Of a stretch of DNA of 64,000 nucleotides, positions 12,442 through 22,947 are shown one piece after another. The DNA comes from Umbelopsis ramanniana AG (Eukaryota > Mucoromycota > Umbelopsidomycetes > Umbelopsidales > Umbelopsidaceae): assembly GCF_025399195.1 (NCBI RefSeq), contig NW_026252119.1, positions 185,883 through 249,882 on the forward strand, read 5' to 3'. Position numbers and translations under genes: made by a program. Under the pieces are notes generated by a model that saw only the letters and a program-made list of their open reading frames with translations, was not told the DNA's origin and ran no database searches. Each line of letters begins with the position of its first letter. Positions within the stretch are counted from its first letter, which is position 1.

Positions 12442-14031
12442 CTAAACAGAAAGTTCAGCCTTGGCATAGGCCTTAAGGTCTCCGGAATAAGGAGCCAAAG
12501 CAGGCTTAACATGCTTCTCAAGGAATGAATCGACCTGTTGAGGAGCACGACCAATGAAGGTAGAGGGATCAAGAAGTGAATCGAGTTCACCCCAGATAGG
12601 CTTGAAGTATTCAGTGTTCTTAACACGTTCGATCAAATCATTTTGTCCACCTTCCATCTTAACGACACGGGCAGCTTGGTGTGAAAGGACTCGGATTTCC
12701 TCGTGGCAGACCTGTCGGTCTCCACCCTTCTTGACCATGGCCATGATGATGTTTTCAGTGGCCATGAAAGGCAGCTCTTGGTTGATGCGGCTCTCGATGA
12801 CCTTGGGGTAAACAACCATGCCTTCAAAGATGTTTTGCAAAAGGGTGAGGAGAATATCAGTGGTCAAGAAAGCTTCAGGAAGAGAAATACGACGGTTGGC
12901 ACTGTCATCCAAAGTACGCTCGAACCATTGAACAGCGCTGGTTTGAAGAGCGTTGTTGGCCAATGTCATGAGATGGCGGGAAAGAGAGCAAGCACGTTCA
13001 CATCGCATGGGGTTACGCTTGTAAGCCATAGCAGAAGATCCGATTTGATCCTTCTCAAAAGGCTCCTCAATCTCCTTGAGATTAGCAAGAAGACGGATAT
13101 CGGTGGCAATCTTGTGAACAGTAGCTCCGAACCCAGAGAGGGGCTGAAGGACATCAATGTCGATCTTTCTGGAGTAAGTTTGGCCACAGACGGGGTAGGG
13201 TTCAGAGAAGCCAGAGAGCTCAGTGACCAATTCATCCAACTTTTCGATCTGTACATTGGGATTTAGATTATCCTAGTGAGTGCATGATTCCAATTTTCAA
13301 CCCCATAACCCAATATCCTCAACTCACCTTGTCGTGATCGCCATTGAACAAAGCCATGAAAGAAGCTTGAGTTCCTGTGGTACCCTTGACACCTCTGAAC
13401 TTGAGATCATTGCGAGCACGTTCGAAGTTGCGAAGATCCCAAAGCAATTCTTGAATCCAAAGAGTGGCACGCTTTCCAACAGTAACGAGCTGAGCAGGTT
13501 GGAAGTGAGTGAAACCAAGAGTAGGCATGTCACGATATTCGGCGGCAAACTTGGAAAGAATGTCAATGACACGAGCCAACTTCTTCAGAACAATGTCATA
13601 ACCATCACGGATGATGATCAAGTCACCGTTGTCTATATAATAAGATTGTTATTTTCTACTGTGACGCTTTGGTTAGATATAATTCAAGCATGCTTCTTAC
13701 CAGTAACGTAGCATGAAGTGGCACCAAGATGGATAATGGGGGCAGCGGCAGGAGCAACCAATCCAAAAGTATGAACGTGAGCCATAACATCATGACGTCT
13801 CTTCTTCTCTTCAGCGGCAGCAACACCATAGTCAATGTTGTCGAGGTTGGCCTTCATTTCCTCAATAGCTTGATCAGTAATATCCGTAAGGCCGAGTTGC
13901 TTTTCAGCAATAGCGAGATTCAACCAAAGTTTGCGCCAAGTGATATAACGCTTGTCCTCGGAAAAGTTATGGGCCATTTCCTCGGACGCATAGCGTGAGG
14001 TCAATGGCGATTGGTACTTGCTGTGAGACAT
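12442..14031 (-). CDS. ADE13: Adenylosuccinate lyase
   Basis: Three exons (14031-13701, 13632-13328, 13272-12442) join in frame to 488 aa, close to the 482 aa of the yeast enzyme. It catalyses two steps of purine metabolism: release of fumarate from SAICAR, and from adenylosuccinate to give AMP. It works as a cytosolic homotetramer of the fumarase/aspartase superfamily. Visible motifs are SRYASEEM near the N-terminus (substrate binding), [12 protein letters not shown] (about 105-115), GFTHFQPAQ (catalytic-His region), and the signature loop [15 protein letters not shown] at about 289-303 with the catalytic Ser. The coding strand uses preferred C-ending codons more than its neighbours, which suggests a well-expressed gene. 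Confidence 0.97.
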
Positions 14032-15417
14032 GGTAAGGATGCTTTACTCCAGAGAATGTATGCTGGGGGGTCGGGGTACTGATGTTTTTTGACGAGATCC
14101 AAAAAATCTCGAGAGATCCGTGACTGTTGTTTTGCAAAAAAGCAGCAAGATGCATTTCATCCATGAAGGGGCCTTTCGGATGATTTTTCTGCCCAAAACA
14201 AAAACATTGCGGCGGCTGCTTTGATCATTGTACGGTGCAAAGATTAAATATGTCATTTAAACATCTGCTTAAAGTATGGAATAACTCAATGTAGCTATGC
14301 CATTCAAATCCTTAAAATGTAACATAAAGGATACAAGCGATAGAACACGACTTATAACATGACCGTCATCTTTCCAACCAAAACAGGTTTTAGCCGTTGG
14401 CGCTGATGATATATTGTGTTTGAGCGACACAGTAAAAACAATCGAATAGTCACCTTACTCTCGGTTATCGGATAGACTGATGTGGTAAAGGATGATGATA
14501 AAGCTACGTGAAAATTTTATCATCAAGGCGCGAGTTTCATCTGTTGATTGCAATCAAGCCGTATCACTACTTGCTGGACTACGTTGCGGTTCATAAATAG
14601 ATCTGTGTTAAAACTGTGCTGTAGCTTTTACAAAACTTCAGGTCCAGCTCAATACCTGGCGACGGAGTGGACGGCAAGAATCGACAGATTTGATATACAG
14701 CTGACAAGGCCTAAGTCAGCTTGGTTTGGCAGAAAAGTTGTGTCACTAAAGAGCAACAGCTGGCTGGCAATGCCCGGAATGCTGCCGTTGTCTATAGTGG
14801 TCAGCAGGGTTTTATTATGGCTGGCAGGGGTTCCATCATTTCGCCTCACTTCATAAATAAATGGCTCGCGAGGGGAGCACAGAAATTAGACTTTCGAGGA
14901 TGGCAAGTCTGACACATAGAAATATATTAAAAATATCTATTTCTATTTGTGAACTTGAACAACGAGCAAAGTGAGCTTAAAGTTGGGCATTATTGCCAAG
15001 TGTCCGTCTGGCTGAGAGAGTGCCCCATAAACGCAAGGGTCCCCAAGCGGCCAAAGTGACCGACAAAATAGTTCTCTGTGAACGGTAGATCGCTTTTACC
15101 GCTTTTGCACTTTGCCGGCCGAACCTTGATCACGACAGCTCGGGTCTGTTTTCTACACTACGGCACGTGTTGTCAGCAATTCTTTACCAAATGACACCAC
15201 CCTGCCCCAATCTCTGATTCCATGACAAATTTAAACCGGAAAGGTAAAAATAGGCACTGCCGGACAGCTTTCTCACAAAGGGTAAGTTGGGGCCAACGAA
15301 ATCACTGTGAGCGGGGTCCCCCCAGTCTGGACTTTGGCCCCACATCATCCCGATCGAAACATATAAAGGCCCGTCTTCTCTTTTTCACTCTCTTTTCTCA
15401 TCTAATCATCCCTCTCT
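14032..15417. other. Intergenic region between ADE13 and a small Ser-rich gene
   Basis: Upstream DNA of two divergent genes, about 1.4 kb. Near 15311 the sequence GCGGGGTCCCCCC contains a match to the CreA/Mig1-type core (SYGGGG), a weak observation because such hexamers are common. No gene or repeat was recognised. Confidence 0.4.
15362..15367 (+). promoter_or_regulatory. TATA box of the small Ser-rich gene
   Basis: TATAAA lies 51 bp before the ATG at 15418, and a long CT-rich run separates the two. This layout is typical of fungal core promoters and supports the small gene downstream. Confidence 0.5.
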
Positions 15418-15654
15418 ATGCTGCAATTCTTTTCTGATATCACGAAACGAAGAAATAGTGATGACCCAAAGGACACCAATTCAATAAAAAGGTCTTCGTC
15501 ATATTCGTCTCGCTCAGACAAATCCTCTTTCTCGGTGCCTACTTCTACCAGCTCAAAGCGTGCATCTTTGCATCTGAAATTCGAGGAACAGTATTTCTCC
15601 TTCCCGAGTCTGGATGTCGAACAACAAATGTCCCATACTAGTCCCATTCAGTGA
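15418..15654 (+). CDS. Small Ser-rich protein of unknown function
   Basis: Open frame of 78 aa with a proper ATG, a TATA box and CT-rich leader upstream. The middle is a Ser/Thr/Arg/Lys-rich segment (KRSSSYSSRSDKSSFSVP), which would suit phosphorylation. A conserved-looking end follows (LHLKFEEQYFSFPSLDVEQQ). I do not recognise a family. The end at 15654 lies next to CATTCAG, an acceptor-like sequence, so the frame could be one exon of a longer gene. Downstream frames from 15651 on are hydrophobic and T-rich and look non-coding. Confidence 0.45.
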   Translation: MLQFFSDITKRRNSDDPKDTNSIKRSSSYSSRSDKSSFSVPTSTSSKRASLHLKFEEQYFSFPSLDVEQQMSHTSPIQ

Positions 15655-16291
15655 ATCAAGTCGATCATCAAGAGCAGAATGGCTCCCAGAAAAACTCTTT
15701 TATTACTGCTACGTCGTTCTCGGATGCTCCTCCAATACTCTCCTTCGCCTTCGCTATGTATAAACCCTCCCAATTATGTTATGCTTATTCTACTTTTCTT
15801 TTTGATGCTTCCTATATTTTTTGGCTTTTATTTTCTTTACACACATCTCTTAACCCTAATACCTTTTTCAGCTTTTGTTGTTTCTCTACTTAACCTGGCT
15901 TAGTTGCTTACCTAGGCGTTTTTCGCCAGTGTGGAGCTGCTTTGACTATTATGTTACATTGGCTTACTTTGTTTTGTCTGTGTGCACATCGCCTCATCCT
16001 CCTTTCGCTTCAATTCGCTTCGCTTCGAAGCCCTCCGAAGCATTTTGCTAATACCTCGCCTTTGCCCTGGCACACATATCCCCCCACCCCCAATATCCTG
16101 TGAAAAAACCCCTATGCTGATATTGTAAATAAAAATATTATCACATTTATTGAAGAAAGCCAACACGTTGCTCTTAATTATTCTGTCGCTGATGACCATG
16201 AGAAGCTCATGCTATATATACACTTTGGTCACTTTCAAGATGGTGGGTTTCTTTGTCCGCGTATCTCACACTACCCAAAAGAGTAAGTCTT
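15655..16291. other. Intergenic, 3' side of two converging genes
   Basis: T-rich and pyrimidine-rich sequence with A+T-rich blocks near 16120-16145. No convincing gene seen. Confidence 0.45.
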
Positions 16292-16831
16292 CTAAAACGC
16301 ACTTTTACTGAATCTATCGAGAGCTTCTAAAAATATATCCATAGTCAGGCCTTGTCTTCGATTAACCAAAACCACCTTGACACCGAGAGGTTGAACGCAA
16401 AGATTCATGCGGTTATCGTCGAAGAAGAGCATATCCTGATAGGCGATGCCTGTCTTTTTGTGGATGTTTCTGAAATGGATGGTTTTTCGGTCGTCGTACA
16501 TTTCAAACACAGAGCACAGGCTGTAGAGATCGACGTTGCCTAGTTCTGGGATACGATAGAGTTTGAGAACTTGCGCTGCCCAATCCGGTGTCATAGTCCG
16601 TGATGCTATAGCAATTTTAACACCAGGAAAAGTTTGTATGAGGGCAAAGATTCTAAGTATATCTGGGAACAGTGGTATGCGTCCGCCTCTTTCGTCGACT
16701 ACCACTTTATGTGTATTGTCATAGCTAAAGGGAGGTCCCCAAGTACAATCTACATCCAACGGCCATATCGTCTCATCGAGGTCAAAGACGATGCATTCTG
16801 GTAGTTTGGCGGGAAGGCTGGATTTTGTCAT
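16292..16831 (-). CDS. MDP1: Magnesium-dependent phosphatase-1 (HAD superfamily)
   Basis: Single-exon gene of 179 aa. The HAD nucleophile motif is FDLDETIWPLDVDCTWGPPF (about 16-35), with both catalytic Asp residues in DLDET. IASRTMTPDWA is motif II (Ser), and FFDDNRMN (about 137-144) supplies the acidic metal ligands. The DETIWPLDVD...GPPF spacing and the 180-residue length are those of MDP-1 rather than other small HAD enzymes. MDP-1 is a cytosolic Mg-dependent phosphatase; in mammals it acts on protein phosphotyrosine and on glycated or sugar phosphates in vitro, and the physiological substrate is unsettled. The ATG at 16829-16831 is the only reasonable start. It is divergent from the RSC8-like gene, with 401 bp between starts. 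Confidence 0.9.
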   Translation of the reverse strand: MTKSSLPAKLPECIVFDLDETIWPLDVDCTWGPPFSYDNTHKVVVDERGGRIPLFPDILRIFALIQTFPGVKIAIASRTMTPDWAAQVLKLYRIPELGNVDLYSLCSVFEMYDDRKTIHFRNIHKKTGIAYQDMLFFDDNRMNLCVQPLGVKVVLVNRRQGLTMDIFLEALDRFSKSAF

Positions 16832-17232
16832 AATAAAAAATGGGTTTAAAGGAAAAGAGTCGATGCGCAGCTCTTTCAGGAACCAACCAGGATTTTATTA
16901 TTTTGAGCTCAGGAACAGTCCAAAAAATGGTCTGACTGCGGTTCATAAGTCACAGCTAGGCTCATGACAGCCTTCTTATCGTCGAGCTGTTAAAAAAAAA
17001 TTCATGGTAAAACCCAAGGAAAAATTGCCAAGTGTAAAGAATTTAGCAACTGCGATCCATTGGGAAAAAAAAATATGAGGCCAAAGGAGCTGATTTTTCC
17101 GCCACCCATCCAGCCAATAATCCAGCCGTCACATGTGACGTCGACAAATTTGTGCTTGCTTGCCAGCTTCTTGAAGACTCCCAAACGCGATAATTCGTGA
17201 ATCTCCCCCCATTATTGCTTTTACCTCTCCAA

Positions 17233-19030
17233 ATGTCGGTAGAAGTAGGTTCAGAAATGGCAACTCCACCACAGCCAGTTGCAAGCGAGCCGCATCCCGT
17301 TGATCCACAAAATCATTCTATCGATGAGGCTGCCCATAAATACCTACTTGATCACATTAAAGACGCAAAAACCCCTTCATACACAAGTTGGTACGATAGT
17401 GAAAACATCCACGACATTGAAAAGAAATCGCTTCCAGAATTTTTTTCAGGGAAAAATAGGTCTAAAACTCCCGTTATCTACAAGAATTATCGCGAATTTA
17501 TGATCAACACCTATCGATTGAACCCCAAAGAATACTTGACCGTCACGGCGTGTCGACGGAACCTGGCTGGCGACGTGTGTGCCATCATCCGGGTCCATGG
17601 ATTTTTGGAACAGTGGGGATTGATCAATTACGATGTAAGTTCTAGTGAACCAAGGGAGAGTATGCACTCACAAACACGTTGAACTCAACTTTTTTTCTTC
17701 TTGGTTTTCTGCTCAGATCGATGCTAGAACAAGACCATCCAACGTTGGGCCGCCTTTCACTGGCCACTTTCGCATCACTGCCGATACACCACGTGGATTG
17801 CAGCCTTTCAAACCAAGCATTACACCAGCATATACCGGTCAACAGAGAACACATACGACAAAAGGCTCATCTCCACTCGAAATGAATGTCGAGTTACGTC
17901 AACAGGTGTATGATAGCATCGAAAGCGGTGTGGGTGGTAACGCTATCATTTGCTTCACTTGCGGTGACGATTGTACATCACAACGATATCACAGTCTCCG
18001 AACAAAGGGACTTGATGTGTGTCCAAGATGCTTTAACGAAGGTCGATTTCCTAGTACATCCCAGAGTGGCGATTTCGTCAAGCTTGAACCTAGCAAATTT
18101 AAGCACATGGTTGAAGAAGATTGGTCGGATCAAGAGATACTCTTGTTGCTGGAGGGTGTTGAGCTGTACGATGACGACTGGAACTCGGTGGCCGACCACG
18201 TTGGAACTCGAACTCGTGAACAATGCATCATGCAATTCTTGCAAATTCCTATTGAAGAACCTTACCTGAGTAACACGGCGGCTACCTCAGCCGACAAGTC
18301 AGACATCACTCGATACCAACGTATGCCATTTTCACAGGCCGACAACCCAGTCATGTCGATCGTTACCTTCCTCGCCTCTACTGTCAAAGCTGAAGTAGCT
18401 GCGGCGGCTGCTGATTCGGCTATCAAACGAATTGAAGCCAAGAAAGCGCAACAGCAAAGTGAAGATACAATGGATCTCGATGATGTAAAAGTATCGACCG
18501 ACGACGACAAGATGGACGAAGATGAAGGTGAACAAGAAGTGCCTGGCGATTCCAAGACGAAGAATTTACCAAAGAATGAAGTTGAAAAGGTCGCTGCCGT
18601 AGCGCTTGGTTCAGCTGCTGCAAAAGCCAAAGTTCTGGCTGACAATGAAGGTCGAGAGATCCAGCGCTTAGTCAATACGGTGGTGGAAACTCAGCTTAAG
18701 AAATTGGAACTCAAGATGGCTCATCTCTCAGAACTGGAAGGTTTAATAGAGGATGAATTGGATTTATTGGTCACTCAGCGAATGCAACTGTTTAGTGAAG
18801 CCCTTGCGGTCAAGAAGGCGACGATACACCTTCAAAAAGAAATTGGTGACAAATCTATACCTGAAGCAGTGGATGCGGGTTTGACGAATGAAAAGGTACA
18901 CTCCATCATTGCCGAACATGGTCAAGCTGATGCCTACAGGCTGGTTCCCGTCACTGCTGGCAGCGAGGAGACATTCCAATTACCCCAAAACAGCGATGAT
19001 GGTGTAGCCATGACATGGTTGCAGCTGTAG
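17233..19030 (+). CDS. RSC8: SWI3/RSC8-type chromatin-remodelling subunit (SWIRM, zinc finger, SANT)
   Basis: Two exons (17233-17634, 17717-19030) give 571 aa. Domains in order are: a SWIRM domain at about 48-133 ([22 protein letters not shown]...[13 protein letters not shown]); the [10 protein letters not shown] linker and TPRGLQPF found in Rsc8/Swi3; a small zinc finger (CFTCGDDC...CPRCF, about 223-250); a SANT domain ([26 protein letters not shown], about 275-325); and a C-terminal coiled coil that mediates dimerisation. It would be a core scaffold of SWI/SNF- or RSC-type remodelling complexes in the nucleus. The zinc finger and GPPFTGHF favour the Rsc8 branch; early fungi often have one protein for both complexes. 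The ATG at 17233 is the first in frame with upstream pyrimidine-rich leader. An acidic [10 protein letters not shown] region sits between SANT and coiled coil. Confidence 0.93.
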
Positions 19031-19271
19031 ACTCGATGAATGACCAAGGGGGAATGTCATATTTTCTTTTCAAAATATAACGGTACATTCACGTCGCTCA
19101 GACACTCGCATGCTTTTCTGTTCTACAATAATAATTATAAAAACAATAAAAAGGGTGATTTTGATTTGTTGTATATAAAATATCAAATGGCCAGCCAGCG
19201 TCTACAGTTATAACCACTGGCATCTCTGCTATTTTAGTTTTTATTTTTTTTCTGTATAAGCTACTCTAAAT

Positions 19272-20831
19272 CTATGTGAGCACAGTGCCTTCTCGAATGC
19301 CGCGCTGAATTCTATCTGCCAGCATCTTATCCCTTCTGCCTACCAAGCCAGTGGCTTTGCCGTTGCGTCCAGCGCGTGCAGTACGACCAACACGATGAAG
19401 GTAATCGATGACAGACGAAGGGAAATCGTAAAGGACGACGTGGTTTACAAAAGTGGTGTCGACTCCTCTTGACGCAATGTCGGTACTGATTAGCATGTTA
19501 TTTCGCTCATCGGTTTCGTCCCCATCGCTGGCTGGTTGAGAAAAGTTTCGCAATGTCTCTTCACGGCTCATGGGTGCGTCCTTGTACAAAGCCAAAGCCT
19601 CGATACCCTTGCTTTGTAGAAATCGATGGGTCAACTCTACACTCTTTTTGGTGTTACAAAATATGAGTGTTTTTTCGTCCTTGATATTTTTCTTCAACAC
19701 CTCCAACAGACCAATTTGTCGATTTCCTTTGAATCTAGTGAGATCCACAAACGATTGCTTGAGATTAGGCAACGACTTGTGCAACGAAGGCGTAGTGATT
19801 TTGACAAGCTTGGGGAATAGTTGGTCAAGTAGAGTGCTCACGGATCGAGGAAGCGTAGCTGATACGATGATGACTTTTTGTTCCAAATTACGATGTTCTG
19901 CAATTTTGTTCAAAGTATCCAACACTTGTTTGCATTCATCTCCCCAACCTGAGTCAAATAGCGTGTCCGCTTCATCGATGATCAAATGGCTCACATCTGC
20001 CATGGACAGGGTTCCATCTTCAACATGAGACAAAAGTGACGTTGGCGTGGTGACAAGGATATCAATAGGTGAAGATGCTAGCGAATCCACTAGTCTGGAC
20101 CGCGACAATCGCGAAGTTAATTGTTCGGCTCGCAGTTTCGCCACATGCGACAAAGACTTGCACGTCTTGAGCACCTGCGTTACAAGCTCTCGCGTTGGGA
20201 CGAGAACAATAGCCCGTGGGTGGTCTAAACGGCGAATACGTGGATTTTTTTCCTCCTGGATCTTTAATTCGTGCATCGTCGGAAGCAAATATGCCAATGT
20301 TTTCCCTGAACCGGTTTCTGCTGCACATAAAAATTGTCGGAACGATGAGGCGTGCAATATCTTTGGTATAGCCAAAGCTTGAATCTCCGTTGGTTGAGGG
20401 TCTTCTACGTCTTTCAAAGGTCCCGTCAATGCTGCATTGAGGACCTGAGGACGTAATCCAAGCTCATTAAATGAGGTGTTTGCAAGTCGCTCTGAAAGTT
20501 CGGCAACAGATTCTGCCGCAGGTTTGGCGGATGGACGGATATCGGAGCGAATGGGTTCTAACCGTTTGGTTACAGGGATATATTTGCCTGGCTTTGACCC
20601 TCTACTATATTTTGCCTTCTCACGCAAAACATTCCGCCTTTGTGGTCCTGTCATTCCGTCTGGTTTGAGATGTTTCGTCAACGTGGAATAGTTGGGCTTT
20701 CGCTTTCCCTTGTTCGCCTGCAAGGGGCAAGACGTAGAGAATTCTTTTTTACTTTGGGCGAAAAGCAAGCCGAGAACGGATCTCGCACATTGCACAGCTT
20801 TCAAGGGATTGGTTGCCGATGCGAGCGACAT
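19272..20831 (-). CDS. MRH4: Mitochondrial DEAD-box RNA helicase, Mrh4 type
   Basis: Single-exon gene of 519 aa. The N-terminus is basic and Ser-rich (CARSVLGLLFAQSKKEFSTSC), a plausible mitochondrial presequence. Helicase motifs in order: PQPTEIQ (Q motif), AAETGSGKT (I), PTRELV (Ia), TPTSLLS (Ib), DEAD (II), SAT (III), LIFCNTKKS (IV), STDIASRGVD (V) and HRVGRTARAGR (VI). The long basic N-terminal region with SRGSKPGKYIPV and the AL.IPKIL spacing match fungal Mrh4, an assembly factor for the large mitochondrial ribosomal subunit. The helicase family is certain; the Mrh4 subgroup is likely. The start region is shared with the divergent thiolase gene 468 bp away. Confidence 0.88.
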   Translation of the reverse strand: MSLASATNPLKAVQCARSVLGLLFAQSKKEFSTSCPLQANKGKRKPNYSTLTKHLKPDGMTGPQRRNVLREKAKYSRGSKPGKYIPVTKRLEPIRSDIRPSAKPAAESVAELSERLANTSFNELGLRPQVLNAALTGPLKDVEDPQPTEIQALAIPKILHASSFRQFLCAAETGSGKTLAYLLPTMHELKIQEEKNPRIRRLDHPRAIVLVPTRELVTQVLKTCKSLSHVAKLRAEQLTSRLSRSRLVDSLASSPIDILVTTPTSLLSHVEDGTLSMADVSHLIIDEADTLFDSGWGDECKQVLDTLNKIAEHRNLEQKVIIVSATLPRSVSTLLDQLFPKLVKITTPSLHKSLPNLKQSFVDLTRFKGNRQIGLLEVLKKNIKDEKTLIFCNTKKSVELTHRFLQSKGIEALALYKDAPMSREETLRNFSQPASDGDETDERNNMLISTDIASRGVDTTFVNHVVLYDFPSSVIDYLHRVGRTARAGRNGKATGLVGRRDKMLADRIQRGIREGTVLT

Positions 20832-21299
20832 GTTGACTCTGGCAGTGTATGAATTAGTACAGAGCTCGCCTGTCGATTTTTTTTTTTTTTTTTTTTGAGC
20901 CTGCCTGCGCTCCGGGAAGGTTTTGGGCAGTCACGACCAACATTGCAGGCACGGGAAACGAATTCCCCCACACTGTCGTCTGTTAGTAGTGCTCCAGCAA
21001 ACTATTCGTCGCAGTTTGGTGAAATGTTTTTATTGTAAAGGACTTCGTTGCGATAAACAGCACTGAGGAACTTTTCAATTTCAATCTTTTTGACAGAACA
21101 ATAAAGCTTTCGTGGATGATTAATGAGGAAAGTAATTCATTTTGCACTTATATGGGTGCCTTGGAGCTGATTGGGCGAGACCTTGGTCAATTTCCTTCAG
21201 TCAGCGAAACTCTTTCTCCACATTGGAAATGGATTCTCACGTGTTAGAAACATCAAGTATAAAAGACACCAGTTCTTTTTTTGTAGTCTATAACTAATC
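20832..21299. other. Shared upstream region of MRH4 and the thiolase gene
   Basis: A divergent promoter region of 468 bp. It contains an 18-base T-run at 20879-20896 on the MRH4 side. No coding sequence seen. Confidence 0.45.
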
Positions 21300-22792
21300 A
21301 TGTCCCTTAGACAAGTCTACATCGTCGCTGCCAAGCGGTAAGCTGTCATGCTTTGAACATTCCACGTCATTCGTCATTCTCATTCGCCTTCTATATTAGC
21401 ACACCCTTCGGTACCTTTGGAGGAAAACTTAGAAGTCTTTCCGGTAAGCGAAACATGTTCAACTTGACAGCAGGATACCCCATACTAAATCATTTGTTAC
21501 TTCTACAGCTGCTGAGCTTGGTGGTTTGGCTTCAAAGGCTGTTTTGTCCAGTCTGCCTGCTAATACCCCTATTTCATCCACCATCATGGGTAACGTTTTG
21601 CAGACTGATACTGCAGGCGCTTACCTTGCCCGCCATATTGGACATCGCGCCGGTCTTCCTTTCGAAGTTCCTGCTTTGACCGTCAACCGTCTTTGCGGAT
21701 CAGGTTTTCAATCTGTCATCAATGGTGTTCACGAGATCTTGCTAGGCGAATCCGAAATCGTTTTGGCAGGTGGTGCTGAAAATATGTCCAAGGCCCCTTA
21801 TGTCGTTGATGGTGACAAGACTCGATGGGGTACTCGCTATGGTGTTGATCTCAAGATGGAGGACTCCCTTTCTGCTGTTCTAGTCGATCAGTACCCCTCC
21901 CCCACCCCTATGGGTATCACTTCGGAGAACTTGGCTAGCAAGTACAACATCACTCGTGAACAATGCGACGAATTCGCTCTTCTAAGTCAGCAACGCTATG
22001 CTAAAGGTGAGGAATCGGAATTACATGTGAAATTGAGTTGGTCGCGGTAGTTTAAAAAATGATGAAAATCTAACCCGAGGATTGCTTAGCCGCCAGCCAA
22101 GGCATCTTCGAGAGAGAAATCATTCCTGTTGAAGTTAAGGGAAAGAAGGGACCGGAAACTGTGTCGGTTGATGAACACCCTCGTCCACAAAGCACAGCTG
22201 AATCACTGGCCAAACTTAAGCCCGTGTTCAAGCGCGATGGCGGAGTCACCACTGCGGGCAATGCTTCAGGCATCAACGATGGTGCTGCTGCTATTATTGT
22301 TGCCTCTGAAGAAGCCGTCAACAAGTACGGATTGACTCCTCTTGCCCGTATTGTTAGCTGGCAATCATCTGGTGTTGATCCTAGCATCATGGGTATCGGA
22401 CCGGTTCCTGCTATCCAAGGTGCCTTGAAGCGTGCCAACTTAGGATTGGATCAGATGGATCTCATTGAAGTCAACGAAGCTTTTGCTGCACAATACCTTG
22501 CTGTTGAAAAGGAATTAGGTCTCGATCGATCCAAGACCAACCGTAACGGTGGTGCCATCGCCATTGGTCATCCTCTTGGTGCCTCTGGTGCTCGTATTCT
22601 CACCCATTTGACACACGAACTTCACCGAACCAACAGTAAGCTTGCTGTTGGTTCCGCTTGTATTGGAGGAGGACAGGTAAGCTGCGGGCTTTTTCTTTTT
22701 TTTTTAAAAAAAAAAAATGGATGTCATGGTTGAAACTAAACACCATTCTTCTTCTTCTACAGGGTATCGCTGTTGTACTAGAGCGTGTTTAA
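21300..22792 (+). CDS. Mitochondrial-type 3-ketoacyl-CoA/acetyl-CoA thiolase (ACAA2-like)
   Basis: Five exons (21300-21337, 21400-21443, 21509-22006, 22090-22676, 22763-22792) join to 398 aa. The last exon codes only for GIAVVLERV. It performs thiolytic cleavage of 3-ketoacyl-CoA (or the reverse condensation), the last step of beta-oxidation. Catalytic signatures are [10 protein letters not shown] (nucleophilic Cys), [23 protein letters not shown] (His) and [13 protein letters not shown] (second Cys). [17 protein letters not shown] and [13 protein letters not shown] are particularly close to animal mitochondrial ACAA2. There is no PTS1 at the C-terminus and no long presequence. ACAA2 is imported through its uncleaved N-terminus, and [13 protein letters not shown] would suit that. 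An A/T homopolymer fills intron 4. Its role fits with the ETF-QO gene elsewhere in the window. Confidence 0.93.
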
Positions 22793-22947
22793 AAAGAAAA
22801 GCAATGTGATATAACCCCCAACCATGTATGTTATGAAATAATAAAAATGGAGCTGTGCACTGAACGTTTCTGTGTAGAATACACGTGAGAGCTTGTTTTG
22901 TCATGGATGGAATTTTGTGGTAAGCAAAGCCCCTCTCCACTTACCGT

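Noticed and set aside
12703-13266. 187-codon plus-strand frame
   Set aside because: Antisense shadow of ADE13 exon 3; the ADE13 frame has clear catalytic motifs.
15651-15893. Hydrophobic plus-strand frames just after the small Ser-rich gene
   Set aside because: Start only at GTG or with weak context, and are rich in Phe/Leu from T-rich untranslated sequence.
22677-22762. T/A homopolymer in thiolase intron 4, considered as a hairpin terminator
   Set aside because: It is inside an intron with normal GT-AG borders and joins the exons in frame, so it is ordinary intron sequence.
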